DNA of 64,000 nucleotides, from positions 372,001-436,000 of the forward strand of contig NZ_JAJQMN010000001.1 of the NCBI RefSeq assembly GCF_028994775.1. The letters run 5' to 3'. Position 1 is the stretch's first letter. Every line of letters starts with the position of its first letter. Below the pieces are notes generated by a model, which did not search any database, was not told the origin of the DNA, and saw nothing but the letters and a program-made list of their open reading frames with translations. Shown piece by piece: positions 1 through 11,100 of the stretch. The translations under genes were made by a program, and so were the position numbers. Source of the stretch: Promicromonospora iranensis. GTDB taxonomy: Bacteria; Actinomycetota; Actinomycetes; Actinomycetales; Cellulomonadaceae.

Positions 1-122
1 TCCTGGACGACGTGCGCGCACGTGCACACCAGGTCCGGCGCGACCAGGAAGCCGGCCCCCAGGGTCTGGCCCGACGCGTCCCTCACGCGGATGGTCCACG
101 GAGCCTCGTGCCGGGTGATCAT
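1..122 (-). CDS. trypsin-like serine protease, N-terminal fragment (runs off left edge)
   Basis: Only about 40 codons are inside the window. The translation begins [18 protein letters not shown] and continues through an [17 protein letters not shown] segment, which matches the beta-strands and the catalytic-histidine region (TxAHC/TCAHVV) of trypsin-like proteases. There is no signal peptide, so the enzyme is probably cytoplasmic. The ATG overlaps the stop of the upstream Trypco1 gene in an ATGA arrangement (119-122), so the two are likely translationally coupled. The Asp and Ser of the triad would lie outside the window. The family call rests on this short stretch plus the partner gene. Confidence 0.7.
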   Translation of the reverse strand, partial: MITRHEAPWTIRVRDASGQTLGAGFLVAPDLVCTCAHVVQ

Positions 123-451
123 CGCTGCCCCCGGGCGGAGTCGGACCAGCGGAGAGTCAGGTTCAGGTTGGCCTCGGTCGACGCCCTGGCGATCACGACA
201 CCGGCCTCGGCCGTCATGGTGACGCCGAGCTCGAGCGTGACCTCGTCCGGGCGCACCGCGAGTGCTCGGGTCTTCGCGTCCACGACCTCGACGATGTTGT
301 GCAGATCATCGAGGGCCTCGCCCAGCGTCGCTTTCACGCCTCGGCCCGGGCCACGACTCACCGGCCGCGTCCCAGGGGCCGGTTTACGCTCCTCGACCTC
401 GACCAGCACATCCGTGCCGTTACCGAGCTCCATCTTCTCGAACCGCACCAC
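119..451 (-). CDS. Trypco1 (trypsin-co-occurring domain) protein, CU044_2847-like
   Basis: A 110-residue protein. The N-terminal part ([14 protein letters not shown]) and the C-terminal block ([37 protein letters not shown]) fit the Trypco1 family, whose members are encoded next to trypsin-like proteases and are discussed as adaptors in predicted conflict or signalling systems (established family knowledge). The function is not known experimentally. It overlaps the downstream protease by 4 bp, which is the expected partner. The start is GTG at 451 or 448, behind GGAGG; an ATG at 433 is possible but has no well-spaced ribosome site. Further system components, if present, would lie left of the window. 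Confidence 0.8.
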   Translation of the reverse strand: MVRFEKMELGNGTDVLVEVEERKPAPGTRPVSRGPGRGVKATLGEALDDLHNIVEVVDAKTRALAVRPDEVTLELGVTMTAEAGVVIARASTEANLNLTLRWSDSARGQR

Positions 452-608
452 GAGCGCCTCCGACCACGTCGCGGTCGACGCGCCCTCGCGTCGACCAGGA
501 TCGCGAAACTACCAGGGCGTATGCCGCATTTCCGCTAAAGTCAGACACTTGGTTCGTGCGCTTGGTTTACGGCCGACGACAGCTGGTACCTCATGTCAGG
601 CTGGAGAG

Positions 609-2585
<1,977 letters not shown>

Positions 2586-2649
2586 GCGGGCCGGGATCGC
2601 TCGGAGGGCTGCACCCAGGAGGCGGCGACGCTCAGGGCACGGTGCGGCG

Positions 2650-3759
2650 TCACTCGATGTATCGCGCCGTCCCCTGGACCCGGTAGACGACGTCGGCCGG
2701 GACGTCGGCGAAGATGTCGACGTCGACCTTCTCGCGCTGGCCCGCCTTCATGTGCTCGATGAACACGGTCCCCGTGCCGTACGACCTCTTGCCGTCCTTG
2801 CTCTGCGCGACGATCTCGGCGGTGTAGGTGAACGTCCGCCCGCCGCTGTTGGTCACGGTGACCGGGACCACCAGGATGCCGAGGGAGTCGCTCTCGCCCT
2901 CACCTACGGTGAAGTCCTTGCTCAGGTCCGCGAGACCGACGTCCTCGAGCTGGGCGATGGTCAGGACCGGGACTGTCGAGACGCCACCGAGCTGGGTCTC
3001 GAGCTCCAGGGAGCCGGTCACCTCGGCCCGGACCTGGAGCACGTCCCCCGTCTCCACGCCGTCGAGCAGTGTGTCGTCCCCGACGAAGACCGAGCTGGAC
3101 TGCAGCTCGAACAACCCGCCGGGCTGGTCGACGCCGGCGACCGCCAGGAACCGGTCGGTGCCGGTGCTGCTGTCGAACCGCACGACCTCGGCGAACACCA
3201 CCACGGCACGGCCCTCGGCCAGGACGGGGTCCTTGACGATGGACTCCCACTGCTTGGCGTCGACCTGGACGTAGTCCTCCGGGTCGAGCACCGGGCCGCC
3301 GCCGTCGGGGCGCTCGGCCGAACCGCTGCCGGAACCCGGAGCCGTGGTGGCACTCTCCTCCGCGATCGTCCTCGCCAGGTCGGACAGCGCAGCCGAGGCG
3401 GTCGTCGCGAGGAGGACCCCGAGGCCCGCACCGACCACCGACAGGGTGATACCGGTGATCGCCGCCCCACGCCCGGTCGGCGGGTCGGTGCGGCCCGACC
3501 GCACGAGCCCGACGATCCCCAGCACGACGCCGATGACGGCCGGCAGGAACAGCAGGCTCAGCACCAGCGAGACGATCCCGAGGACGAGGCTCGCCGTCGC
3601 CTGCGGGTTGCTCGGGGCCTTCGGTGCGGAGGCCGGGACGTAGGGCCCGTATCCGTACGGGGGCGGTGCCTGTGATGCCTGCGCCGCGGGAGCGGCGAAG
3701 CGCAGGTCCTGCGTGGGTCCGGGCTCTCGCCCGCCCGTCGGCCCGTGCCCGTCCACCAT
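2650..3759 (-). CDS. DUF4190 / DUF4352-type membrane-anchored protein
   Basis: A 369-residue protein. The N-terminus is Pro/Ala/Tyr-rich and cytoplasmic. Two closely spaced membrane segments follow (ATASLVLGIVSLVLSLLFLP... and GAAITGITLSVVGAGLGVLLA), the DUF4190 pattern. The rest is a large extracellular part ending in a DUF4352-like immunoglobulin-fold module (VTVTNSGGRTFTYTAEIVAQ...). It is probably a cell-surface sensor or a protein-protein interaction factor; no enzymatic motif is visible. The start is the ATG at 3759, preceded by GGGGGA at good spacing; the frame stays open upstream to 3873. Confidence 0.75.
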   Translation of the reverse strand: MVDGHGPTGGREPGPTQDLRFAAPAAQASQAPPPYGYGPYVPASAPKAPSNPQATASLVLGIVSLVLSLLFLPAVIGVVLGIVGLVRSGRTDPPTGRGAAITGITLSVVGAGLGVLLATTASAALSDLARTIAEESATTAPGSGSGSAERPDGGGPVLDPEDYVQVDAKQWESIVKDPVLAEGRAVVVFAEVVRFDSSTGTDRFLAVAGVDQPGGLFELQSSSVFVGDDTLLDGVETGDVLQVRAEVTGSLELETQLGGVSTVPVLTIAQLEDVGLADLSKDFTVGEGESDSLGILVVPVTVTNSGGRTFTYTAEIVAQSKDGKRSYGTGTVFIEHMKAGQREKVDVDIFADVPADVVYRVQGTARYIE

Positions 3760-3948
3760 GGTCTCCCCCGGCCTCGTACCCTGTTGCGCCCGTCGCCTGC
3801 GGTTCTCGACCGGAGCACCGGACGCGCTCACCGGAATGAAGGATACGGAACAGGCCGGTACGAGTGCCCGCAAAACGGACCGCGGACCGGCACAACCACC
3901 CGGGTGAAATCCACCGACGGCGCTCAGCCCAGCCGGACGACCGGTCGG

Positions 3949-4473
3949 CTAGGACCGGTCCGCTCGTTCGCGATGCCGTCGGACACCGGCACGGTTGGCG
4001 CACCGCACCGAGCAGTACCGCTGACGACCGTTGCGGGTCACGTCGACCACCACGTTGGTGCAGGGCTCGGACGCGCAGCGCCCCAGCCGGTGCATCCCGC
4101 GAGTGACCAGGTGGAGCGACGTACCCACGCTGATCACGGCGCGCAGGACCGAGGACAGCACCTGGTTGTCGTCCCGGTAGTGGAGATGCCAGCCCTCGTC
4201 GTCGTGGTCCGTGAGCCGCGGGTAGGCCGCGACCGCTGCCATCTGCGCGTTGAGCAGGGCGGCACGTGCCGCGGGATCGGGCGTGTCCACGACACGCAGC
4301 CAGTCGTCGATGACGAGTCGCGAGCGAGCATGGTCCTCGGGCTCCTCCCGAAACTCCATCGCCATGCCGAAGTCGCGTGTTCGCGCCTCGATCCCCGCCC
4401 GGTCGGCCGGCCACTCGTTGGCGAGGGAAGCGGCGAGCAGGATCGCGTACTCCCCGTAAGGGTTGAGATGCAC
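3949..4473 (-). CDS. CGNR zinc-finger / ABATE-domain regulator
   Basis: A 174-residue protein. The N-terminal ABATE-like domain (ANEWPADRAGIEARTRDFGM... RLVIDDWLRVVDTPDPAARAALLNAQM) precedes a C-terminal treble-clef finger: GRCASEPCTNVVVDVTRNGRQRYCSVRCANRAGVRRHRERA. The second cysteine pair sits in a CANR variant of the CGNR box. Family members are thought to be stress-linked DNA-binding regulators. A GTG at 4473 is chosen because homology starts at HLNPYGEYA. The divergent gene at 4500 begins only 26 bp away, so both promoters share a very short region, which holds a GTAA/TTAC dyad. Confidence 0.72.
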   Translation of the reverse strand: MHLNPYGEYAILLAASLANEWPADRAGIEARTRDFGMAMEFREEPEDHARSRLVIDDWLRVVDTPDPAARAALLNAQMAAVAAYPRLTDHDDEGWHLHYRDDNQVLSSVLRAVISVGTSLHLVTRGMHRLGRCASEPCTNVVVDVTRNGRQRYCSVRCANRAGVRRHRERADRS

Positions 4474-4480
4474 AAGGCCA

Positions 4481-4494
4481 TTACAGCATCGTAA
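4481..4494. promoter_or_regulatory. short dyad TTAC-N6-GTAA between divergent starts
   Basis: TTACAGCATCGTAA lies in the 26-bp gap between the CGNR regulator (GTG 4473) and the small CxxC protein (ATG 4500). The four-base arms match those of the longer repeat in front of the second CGNR gene (5737-5765). A role as an autoregulatory operator is inferred. The gap is so short that at least one transcript is probably leaderless. Confidence 0.35.
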
Positions 4495-4499
4495 GAGGC

Positions 4500-4724
4500 A
4501 TGACGACGACCGACACCCGCCCCTCACCGCACACCAGCTCCCAGGAGGCCGCGCACGAGCACGCGTGGGCGACGACGTCACGCCACGCGACCTCTGTGGG
4601 CTTCGTGCTCTACGTCAGGTGCACGACGTGCGGCGACCACCGGGTGGACCTCCAGGGGCACCGCGAGACACCGCCCGCACCACTGAGCCGGGTGGTCGGT
4701 AGCGGGTGCGGGGTGGATGGCTGA
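4500..4724 (+). CDS. small CxxC protein, hypothetical
   Basis: A 74-residue protein with the conserved core HAWATTSRHATSVGFVLYVRCTTCGDHRVDLQ. One CxxC pair (RCTTC) could ligate a metal together with nearby His residues. Similar short proteins are common in actinomycetes and have no assigned function. It is divergent from a CGNR-type regulator, which suggests regulation by it. The ATG at 4500 is the first codon of the conserved region. Confidence 0.6.
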   Translation: MTTTDTRPSPHTSSQEAAHEHAWATTSRHATSVGFVLYVRCTTCGDHRVDLQGHRETPPAPLSRVVGSGCGVDG

Positions 4725-4766
4725 CGCCAGCCAGGTCCGTGTCAGTGGCTCGTGCGAGCATCGGGT

Positions 4767-5180
4767 ATGGACAACATCCAGCGCCTTCGCCCGGACGGGC
4801 TGGTCTCCAGCCCAGCGTTCAGCCACGTCGCCGTCGTGCCGCCCGGGGCGACGACGATCTATGTCGGCGGCCAGAACTCCGTCGACGCTGACGGCGCCCT
4901 CGTCGGCGCCGACGACGTCGCCGACGACGTCGCCGACCAGTCGGTGCGCGCCCTGGAGAACGCCGGAGTCGCGCTCGCCGCGGCCGGCGCCACGTTCGCC
5001 GACGTCGTGCAGTGGACCGTGCTCTTCGTCGACGGTGTCGACCTGGCTGCTGCCTACGGCGCGATCGCGCCCCTGCTGGCGTCCGACGAACCGCCCCTGG
5101 TGCTCGGGGCGCGGGTCGCCGGGCTCGGTGTGCCGGGCGCACTCATCGAGGTGAGCGCGATCGCCGCGGTGCTGCGCTGA
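4767..5180 (+). CDS. RidA/YjgF/YER057c/UK114 family protein
   Basis: A 137-residue protein. The family pattern is visible in order: an N-terminal SSPAFSHVAVVPPGATTIYVGGQNSVD strand region, DQSVRALENAGVALAAAGATFADVVQWTVLFVD, and a C-terminal PPLVLGARVAGLGVPGALIEVSAIAAV. RidA enzymes hydrolyse reactive enamine/imine intermediates; here the catalytic Arg seems to correspond to ARVAGLG, so activity is plausible but unproven. The 3' end overlaps the convergent CGNR gene by 38 bp. There is no clear ribosome site; a GTG at 4752 is an alternative start. Confidence 0.8.
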   Translation: MDNIQRLRPDGLVSSPAFSHVAVVPPGATTIYVGGQNSVDADGALVGADDVADDVADQSVRALENAGVALAAAGATFADVVQWTVLFVDGVDLAAAYGAIAPLLASDEPPLVLGARVAGLGVPGALIEVSAIAAVLR

Positions 5181-5730
5181 CCCCGGCCTTCGCGCGGTGG
5201 GCGGCGACCCGCTCGCGGGTGGCACACCGCCGTGAGCAGTACCGCTGGTCCGGACCGCTGCCGACCGCGAGGAAGACCTGATCGCACCCTGTCGCCGCGC
5301 AGACACCGCCCGGCAGCTGCTGCCGGTCCCAGATCAGCACGGCCATGGCCAGGCAGGCGGACGCCAGGAACCACTCGCCGATCGGGCCGTCGTCGTCACG
5401 GTCGAGGTGGAGATGCCATGTCGTCCCGCCGTGCGTGGTGAGCCGCAGGCGCTGCGTGTGCCGGGCGAGCAGCTGGTTGAGCAGCGCCGTCGCGGTCTCG
5501 AGGTCGTCGGCGTCGAAGACCGGCCGGAGCTTCTGCGCCGCACGCCGCAGCGGTTCGACGTCGTCGCCGGTGATCGTCAATGACTCGGCCTCGCCGTGGG
5601 CGAGCAGGACCTCGCGGATCGCTTCCGGTGTCGGGTCGGCAGCGAGTACGTTGATCATCGCCGCGGTCCGCCGTGCGGCGGTACGCGGAGAGAGCCGGAC
5701 GGGCCAGTCGGCAGGCGGTGGGACCATCAT
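5143..5730 (-). CDS. CGNR zinc-finger / ABATE-domain regulator, divergent to an MFS gene
   Basis: A 195-residue protein. The ABATE-type N-terminus (DWPVRLSPRTAARRTAAMINVLAADPTPEAIREVLLAHGE...) is followed by the zinc finger VCAATGCDQVFLAVGSGPDQRYCSRRCATRERVAAHRAKAG. Cys pairs are present and CATR replaces CGNR. It faces the MFS gene across 53 bp that contain a perfect 7+7 bp inverted repeat, so it very likely regulates that transporter and itself. The last 38 bp overlap the RidA gene on the other strand. Confidence 0.75.
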   Translation of the reverse strand: MMVPPPADWPVRLSPRTAARRTAAMINVLAADPTPEAIREVLLAHGEAESLTITGDDVEPLRRAAQKLRPVFDADDLETATALLNQLLARHTQRLRLTTHGGTTWHLHLDRDDDGPIGEWFLASACLAMAVLIWDRQQLPGGVCAATGCDQVFLAVGSGPDQRYCSRRCATRERVAAHRAKAGVSAAPRRSRSPR

Positions 5731-5736
5731 CGAAAT

Positions 5737-5765
5737 GTAACGCTCATAGACAAGTTTTGCGTTAC
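5737..5765. promoter_or_regulatory. inverted repeat GTAACGC-N15-GCGTTAC, candidate CGNR operator
   Basis: Perfect 7-bp arms at 5737-5743 and 5759-5765 are separated by an AT-rich 15-bp spacer. They are located between the divergent CGNR regulator (start 5730) and MFS transporter (start 5784). The position over the divergent promoters fits a repressor site, which is inferred. The GTAA/TTAC half-site also occurs in front of the other CGNR gene at 4481-4494. Confidence 0.6.
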
Positions 5766-5783
5766 GTCCCTACGGTGCGTCCC

Positions 5784-6977
5784 ATGCCCGCGCAGACCGC
5801 GAACCGACGTCTGCGGACCTACCTGGCCGGGGCGGCGATCTCTCGTACCGGCGACGAGATGAGCGGACCCGCGCTGCTGCTGCTCGCCCTTTCCGGTTCC
5901 GGCGCTGCCTCGACCGGACCGGCGGTGGTGGCCGCGCTGACCGCGGCGACCGCGGTGGGCGGGCCGGTCCTCGGGGTGCTCCTCGACCGTTCGCGACACC
6001 CGGGCCGGCTGCTGGCGTTCACGCTCATCGCCTTCGCCACGGCCATCGCCGCCGTCGGGCTCCTGCTCGGGAGCCTCCGCGCGACGGCGCCCGTCGTCGC
6101 CGTCGCGCTGGTCGGCGGGCTCTTCCGGCCGGCGCTGTCCGGCGGGTGGAGCTCCCGGCTGCCCGACGTCGTACCGGCCCGGGCGCTGCCCCGGACCTCC
6201 GCGCTGGACGCCCTGACCTTCGACATCGCCGCCCTGGCCGCCCCGGTCCTCGTGGGCGTCCTGGCGGTCACGCTGTCGCCGGCCCACGCCGTCGTCGTCG
6301 CGGCGCTGACGATCCTGCTCGCCGCACCAGCCGCGTGGACGACCGGGGGCACGGCGCTCAGAACCGGTCGACAGCCACCGCTTCAACGACAGGTGCTGAC
6401 CGGGTTCCAGGCGATCGCCCGGATCCGGCCGCTGCGTCGAGCGACGGTCACGTCGGTGATCAGCTACGTCGGTGTCGGGCTGATCTTCACCTCGGCGCCG
6501 CTCCTCGCCCAGCACGTCCTCGGACGGGCGGAGCACGGCCCCTGGCTGGTGGCCCTGATGGCTCTCGCCGCAGTGGTCGGCAACGCGGCGTACGCGCTGC
6601 GGCCCGGCCGGATCTCACCCGACCGGGTCCTGGTGGCCACCTTCTGCCTGCTCGCCGTCGCGTCCGGCATGGCCGCGCTGGCCCTCGTGGCAGACCGGCC
6701 GCCCGTCGGCGTCGGCTGCCTCCTGGCGGCTGCCGCGCTCACCGGGGCTGCCGACGGGCCGCAGCTGGCCGCGCTCCTCCGGATCCGCCACCGGGACACA
6801 CCCGGGGCGGTCCGCAGCCAGGTGTTCACCACCGGTGCCAGCCTCAAGCTCGGGGGCGCGGCGCTCGGTGCCGCGCTGTGCGGTGTGCTGGCGTCCGCCC
6901 TACCCGCCGCGATGCTCGCGGCCATGGCCGCCGAGCTGCTCGCGCTGTTGTGCTTCGCCGCGCTCTCGCAGCGCTAG
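5784..6977 (+). CDS. MFS transporter, probable drug/metabolite exporter
   Basis: A 397-residue, strongly hydrophobic protein with about 12 membrane segments. Signature features include the N-terminal RRLRTYLAGAAISRTGDEM, the loop-2/3 motif GPVLGVLLDRSRHPGRLLA and the central FQAIARIRPLRRATVTS linker before the second half. Substrate is unknown; the best inference is efflux of a toxic compound that the divergent CGNR regulator senses. The ATG at 5784 lies just after the inverted repeat and has no strong ribosome site, so the mRNA leader is short. Confidence 0.82.
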   Translation: MPAQTANRRLRTYLAGAAISRTGDEMSGPALLLLALSGSGAASTGPAVVAALTAATAVGGPVLGVLLDRSRHPGRLLAFTLIAFATAIAAVGLLLGSLRATAPVVAVALVGGLFRPALSGGWSSRLPDVVPARALPRTSALDALTFDIAALAAPVLVGVLAVTLSPAHAVVVAALTILLAAPAAWTTGGTALRTGRQPPLQRQVLTGFQAIARIRPLRRATVTSVISYVGVGLIFTSAPLLAQHVLGRAEHGPWLVALMALAAVVGNAAYALRPGRISPDRVLVATFCLLAVASGMAALALVADRPPVGVGCLLAAAALTGAADGPQLAALLRIRHRDTPGAVRSQVFTTGASLKLGGAALGAALCGVLASALPAAMLAAMAAELLALLCFAALSQR

Positions 6978-7004
6978 CCGCGCCCGTCACCGCCCGGGCG
7001 CAGG

Positions 7005-7409
7005 TCAGCGGCTGAGCTCGATCAGGGCGAGTAGCGCCTGGCCGTAGGCATCGACCGGTTCCAGGGCGGTGAACACACGAGGCTGTCCCAGAAGCTCGAC
7101 ATCCACCTCGTACGCGCCGTCGACGCGGCGCAGCGCCCGGAAGCTCGAGCGCAGGAGGGCACGCAGCTGGTGCTCGCGCGGCAGCCAGAGGGTGTCCTCG
7201 ATCGCCACCGAGTCGAGTGCCCACTCGGTGGTTCCGTTGAAGCCGAGGATCGTGCCGGTCGGGAACTCGTGCGCCTCGATGGTCATCGTGCTCACGGTGA
7301 AGACGTCACCCGCGAGCTCCGGCGCGGCGATACGGAACTGGTCGCCGTCGACCGGCGTCCAGACCAGGCCGGCGTCACGCAGCTGCACGGCAAGCTCGGT
7401 GGAGATCAT
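7005..7409 (-). CDS. conserved hypothetical protein of actinomycetes
   Basis: A 134-residue soluble protein (ISTELAVQLRDAGLVWTPVDGDQFRI... EFPTGTILGFNGTTEWALDSV... DTLWLPREHQLRALL). The pattern recurs widely in actinomycetes, where it is often mislabelled as a pilus assembly (CpaE) protein; nothing here resembles a CpaE ATPase, since there is no Walker motif. It is small, acidic and has no membrane segment. An ATG at 7409 is chosen; an ATG at 7427 preceded by GGGGG is a reasonable alternative. Function unknown. Confidence 0.65.
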   Translation of the reverse strand: MISTELAVQLRDAGLVWTPVDGDQFRIAAPELAGDVFTVSTMTIEAHEFPTGTILGFNGTTEWALDSVAIEDTLWLPREHQLRALLRSSFRALRRVDGAYEVDVELLGQPRVFTALEPVDAYGQALLALIELSR

Positions 7410-7512
7410 CGACCCATTGTGGAACATGTCGAACCCCCGACGGGTGCACCAGGAGCGGCCACCGCCGGCACAGCCCGCACACGGGGACTGTGCCGGAGAG
7501 GCATGCCCTTGG

Positions 7513-7953
7513 TCAGAACCGCTCCAGCTCGGGCGAGGTGGTGCTGGCCTGGCGCTGCGGCCACAGCGCGATGGCGAGGCCGATCACGACGCTGCCGATG
7601 TGCAGCACGTTGTCGGCAGCGTTGATGTTGAGGATGTTGATGTCCGGGTTGTTGACGGCGATCAGGCCGAAGACGAACGTCGCGCCGTAGCCGGCGACGA
7701 GCAGCCACCCGAACGTCCGCGCGCGGCCGGGCACTGACCACAGTGCGACGCCGAGCAGCCCGATCAGGATGTGCACGATGTTGTGCAGGGGGTTGACGGC
7801 GAAGCCGAGCAGCGTCTGGTCGTGGTTGTGCTCGGCGAAGCCGTCGAATCCGGTCACGAAGAACCCGGCGGCCCCCACCAGGAGGTACACCACGCCGATC
7901 GTGAGGGCGATGAGCTGGTGCGGTGCTCGGGTCGAGGACGTGGACTGGGACAT
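7513..7953 (-). CDS. DUF4383 integral membrane protein
   Basis: A 146-residue protein with four membrane segments. It contains the family features GVVYLLVGAAGFFVTGFDGFAEHN and LLGFAVNPLHNIVHILIGLLGVALW, and a final LHIGSVVIGLAIALWP segment with conserved Asn/His residues within the bilayer. Function is unknown. The start is an ATG at 7953 with GAGAA nearby. The upstream 230 bp hold a 13-bp tandem repeat and the terminator of the GH87 gene, so it is transcribed separately. Confidence 0.8.
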   Translation of the reverse strand: MSQSTSSTRAPHQLIALTIGVVYLLVGAAGFFVTGFDGFAEHNHDQTLLGFAVNPLHNIVHILIGLLGVALWSVPGRARTFGWLLVAGYGATFVFGLIAVNNPDINILNINAADNVLHIGSVVIGLAIALWPQRQASTTSPELERF

Positions 7954-8010
7954 GGCAGTTCTCCATTCGTGTCGTGCGCGGTGCCGTGCGGCGGTGCCGT
8001 GCAGCGGCTC

Positions 8011-8062
8011 CTGCAGCGGTCTCGTGCAGTGGTCTCGTGCAGTGGGTTCGTGCAGTGGGTTC
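8011..8062. repeat. 13-bp tandem repeat, four units
   Basis: Four adjacent 13-bp units related to GTGCAGTGGTCTC, the last two identical. They lie in the space between the GH87 terminator and the DUF4383 start. No coding use. Confidence 0.8.
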
Positions 8063-8092
8063 GGAGCCGCGGCGCGACCGGATTGGACGGAA

Positions 8093-8136
8093 AAAGGTTG
8101 GTGCCGCCGCCCCTTCGGACCGCGGCACCAACCTTT
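8093..8136 (-). terminator. Rho-independent terminator of the GH87 gene
   Basis: A 15-bp perfect stem (8093-8107 with 8122-8136, AAAGGTTGGTGCCGC) with a 14-nt loop. Read on the minus strand it is followed by a short T tract (ACCTTTTTCC). It starts 62 bp after the stop codon of the glucanase gene. Confidence 0.85.
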
Positions 8137-8198
8137 CTGCTCCAGCGCCGAACGGCGCGCTTCGCGGTGTGCCCGGCTACTGCCCGGCTACTGCGCGA

Positions 8199-11100
8199 CT
8201 ACTGCCCGGTGAACACGAACTGCGAACCGGGCTCCTTCTCGATGTCCCCCTCACCGGAGTCGGTGACCTTCACGTTCGACAGGATCGCGTTGCCGCGAGC
8301 GCCGCCCATCGCGAGGATGCCGGACCCGTTGTTGGACTTGTCGATCCGGACGTTCGTGATGCGGACGTCGGGCATGTTGCCGCCGCCGTTCTTGAACTGG
8401 ATGCCGTCGTAGGTGGAGTCGACGATGTCGGTGTCGCGGATGGTGACGCCGACGATGTCGTGCGTCTGCGGGAAGATCGTGATCGCGCCGAACTCCTGGT
8501 CCTCGTTCCAGAACGCCCCGCCGGTGCGGTAGAGGCCGTTGTTGGCGATGAGCGTCGTCCCCGAGAACGGCAGGGGGTCGTGGTCGGTCGCCAGCATGAT
8601 GCCCGGGTAGTTCATGGTGTCGGCGATCAGGTTGTTCTCGACTCTGTTGTCGTAGCCGCCGTAGATGGCGATCCCGTTGGCACGCCACGGGAGCTGGACG
8701 GTGTTGTTGCGGAACGCGTTGTCGTGGCCGATGTCGACGTTGCGGTCCTTGACGTAGGGGTTGGCCCAGACGGCGAGCGCGTCGTCACCGGTGTTGCGGA
8801 ACGTGGAGTTGAACACGAGAGAGTTGCGCGTGCCGTTGCTGAAGTTGATGCCGTCGGCGTAGGTGTTGCGGATGCGCACGCCGGAGAACTCGAGGCCGTC
8901 GCCGGGTCCCCAGAGCTCGGGGATGTTGGTGTAGTCGCGCCCGACCCACACACCGACGTTCGCGTGCTCGATCCAGACGTTGGTGATCTTGGTGTCCTTG
9001 CCGAATCGGCCGTTGAGGCCGACGCCCCCCTCCTCCTGCCCGTTGTTGCCACGGATGTCGCCGGACCCGAAGATCGCGATGTCGGAGATCTGGACGTTGT
9101 CGTCGATGTCGAACCCGAAGTTGCCCTCGTGCGGATGGTTGATGACGCCCGGCGCGAGGTGCGGCTTGATGAGGCTGTAGAGCTGCGAGTGCCACATGCC
9201 CGCGCCGCGGATGGTGACGTCGCTGATCCCTACCTGGTTGTGCGTGCCGCGGTTGAGCGGGTCGTCGGTGAGGATCTTCTTCTCCTGGCGCCACTGCCCC
9301 GCCGGGATCCACACGCAGCTGATCTCGCCGTTCTGGTCGGCGGTGACGGCGGCCTGGATGGCCTCGGTGTCCTCGCGTCCGTCGTTCGGCACGGCGCCGT
9401 ACTCGGTGATCGAGGTGCACTGGGCGGGCTTGGCCGCGGGCGGTGCGACCTGTTCGAGCTCGACCAGGTCGATGACGTAGAACGCGGCGTCGTCGCCGGC
9501 GTCGCGCTGGAGCTTGAACACCGTGCCTGCGGGGAACGACCGGCCGAGGAGAGCGTGCGACTCGTCGAAGAGGCGGCGGGCGTCACCGCCCGGCGTGTTC
9601 GTCAGGCCTTCGGGCTGGTCGGTGTTCCCGTACAGCCACGAGTGCTTGGACGACAGCGTCAGCTTCTGCACGAACTCGCCGTTCGCGTAGAGGCTGATCG
9701 TCTTCTCCTGCCCTCCGCCGCCGGGGGCGTCGGGGATCGAGTTGCGTACGACGATGGAGTTGGTCGGGTTCGTGGAGGTGAGCTCGACGTACTGGCCGGT
9801 GCTGTTGAGCCGCACGGACTCGCGGCCCGAGGACTCGGTGGCGAAGTTGGTGTGGCCGAACGTGCGCAGCGGGTCGGTCTCGAGGAGCGTGCCCGTGTAC
9901 CGGCCGTCCTCCGCCTCGTACGTCGTGTACGGGACGGCGGCACCGCGGCCGACGGTCACCGCGAGGGTCCTCGAGTTGTTGTCCTCGTTCGTCTCGGCGA
10001 CGACGTCGGTGGCGTCGGCGGTCGCGGTCACCGTGACCCCGCCGTTCGTCGCGGTCCAGGTGCCGGACGGCGTGACGGTGACGGTCCCGCCCGCGGGGAC
10101 TGCCGGCGTCGTGCCGTTCAGGGTGCTCGAACCGGCCACGACGCGGGTCACCGAACCGGCCGCAGCCGGCTCGTTGCCACGGTTGCGCACCTGGACGCTG
10201 AACGACACCGCCGCGCCGACGGCGGGGTTGGCCGGGTTCGAGGACACGGAGACGACCTCGAGGTCGGGCCCGGGCGCCTCGCGCACCACGAGCTTCGCCG
10301 ACGCCGTGAACGCGTTGTCCGTCTCGTTCTGCTCGGCCACGGTGTTCGCCGGGTCGACGACCGCACCGACCGTGTACTCCCCGGCCGGTCGGGTACCCGC
10401 GGGGACCTCTACCTGGACGCTCGCGCCGGGCTGCAGTGCGCCGACGTCCGCCGAGCCCACGGTGGTGCCACCGAGCTTGCCGTCGAGCGAGGTGCCCGCC
10501 GACGCCTTGTCGCCCGTGTTCTTCACGGTCGCCGTCAGCTTCACGGTTGTGGTCGCGGTGGGCGACGCCGGGGACGTGGTGACCGCTGTGACGACGAGGT
10601 TCGGGTTCGGCGCGGGCGCGCCGTAGACCTCGAGCTCGGCGACCTGGCCGTTGCCGGCGCCGGTGTTGCCGGTGAAGCGCAGGCGGACGTCGGTGACGGT
10701 CCCGGTCACGGGGACGTTCACGAGGTTGCCGCTCCCCGGTGCGAACGCGTACCCGGCGGACGCCTTGAGCTCCTGCCACGCGCCCGTGCCGGAGCGCCCC
10801 CAGACTGAGAACGTCTGCGTCCGCTGGCCCCAGGCGCCGTCGGGGTTCAACCGCACCCGCAGGCTGCTGACCTGCGTGGGCGCGGCGAGGGAGACGTCGA
10901 GCGTCGACGGGTACTGCCCGCCCGCGCCCTCCCAGTACGTGCCGACCTGCCCGTCGACAGCGTTCGCCGCGACGTACGACCACTCGGTGGACGACGCGGC
11001 CGCCGGGCGGTCCTTCGCGTAGTTGGTGCCGGTCGGGTCGGTCGGCGGGTCCGTGGACGGGTCGGTCGGATCACCGCCGCCGCTGGGTGTGCCCCACACC

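Noticed and set aside
5143-5180. RidA/CGNR 3' overlap taken as a sign of a wrong gene call
   Set aside because: Both proteins have intact conserved C-termini (VSAIAAV in RidA; Cys-rich finger in CGNR), so the convergent overlap is real.
7923-10808. 961-codon plus-strand frame opposite the GH87 gene
   Set aside because: It is the antisense shadow of a gene with strong domain evidence; its residues show the Val/Asp/Arg/Gly bias of shadow frames.
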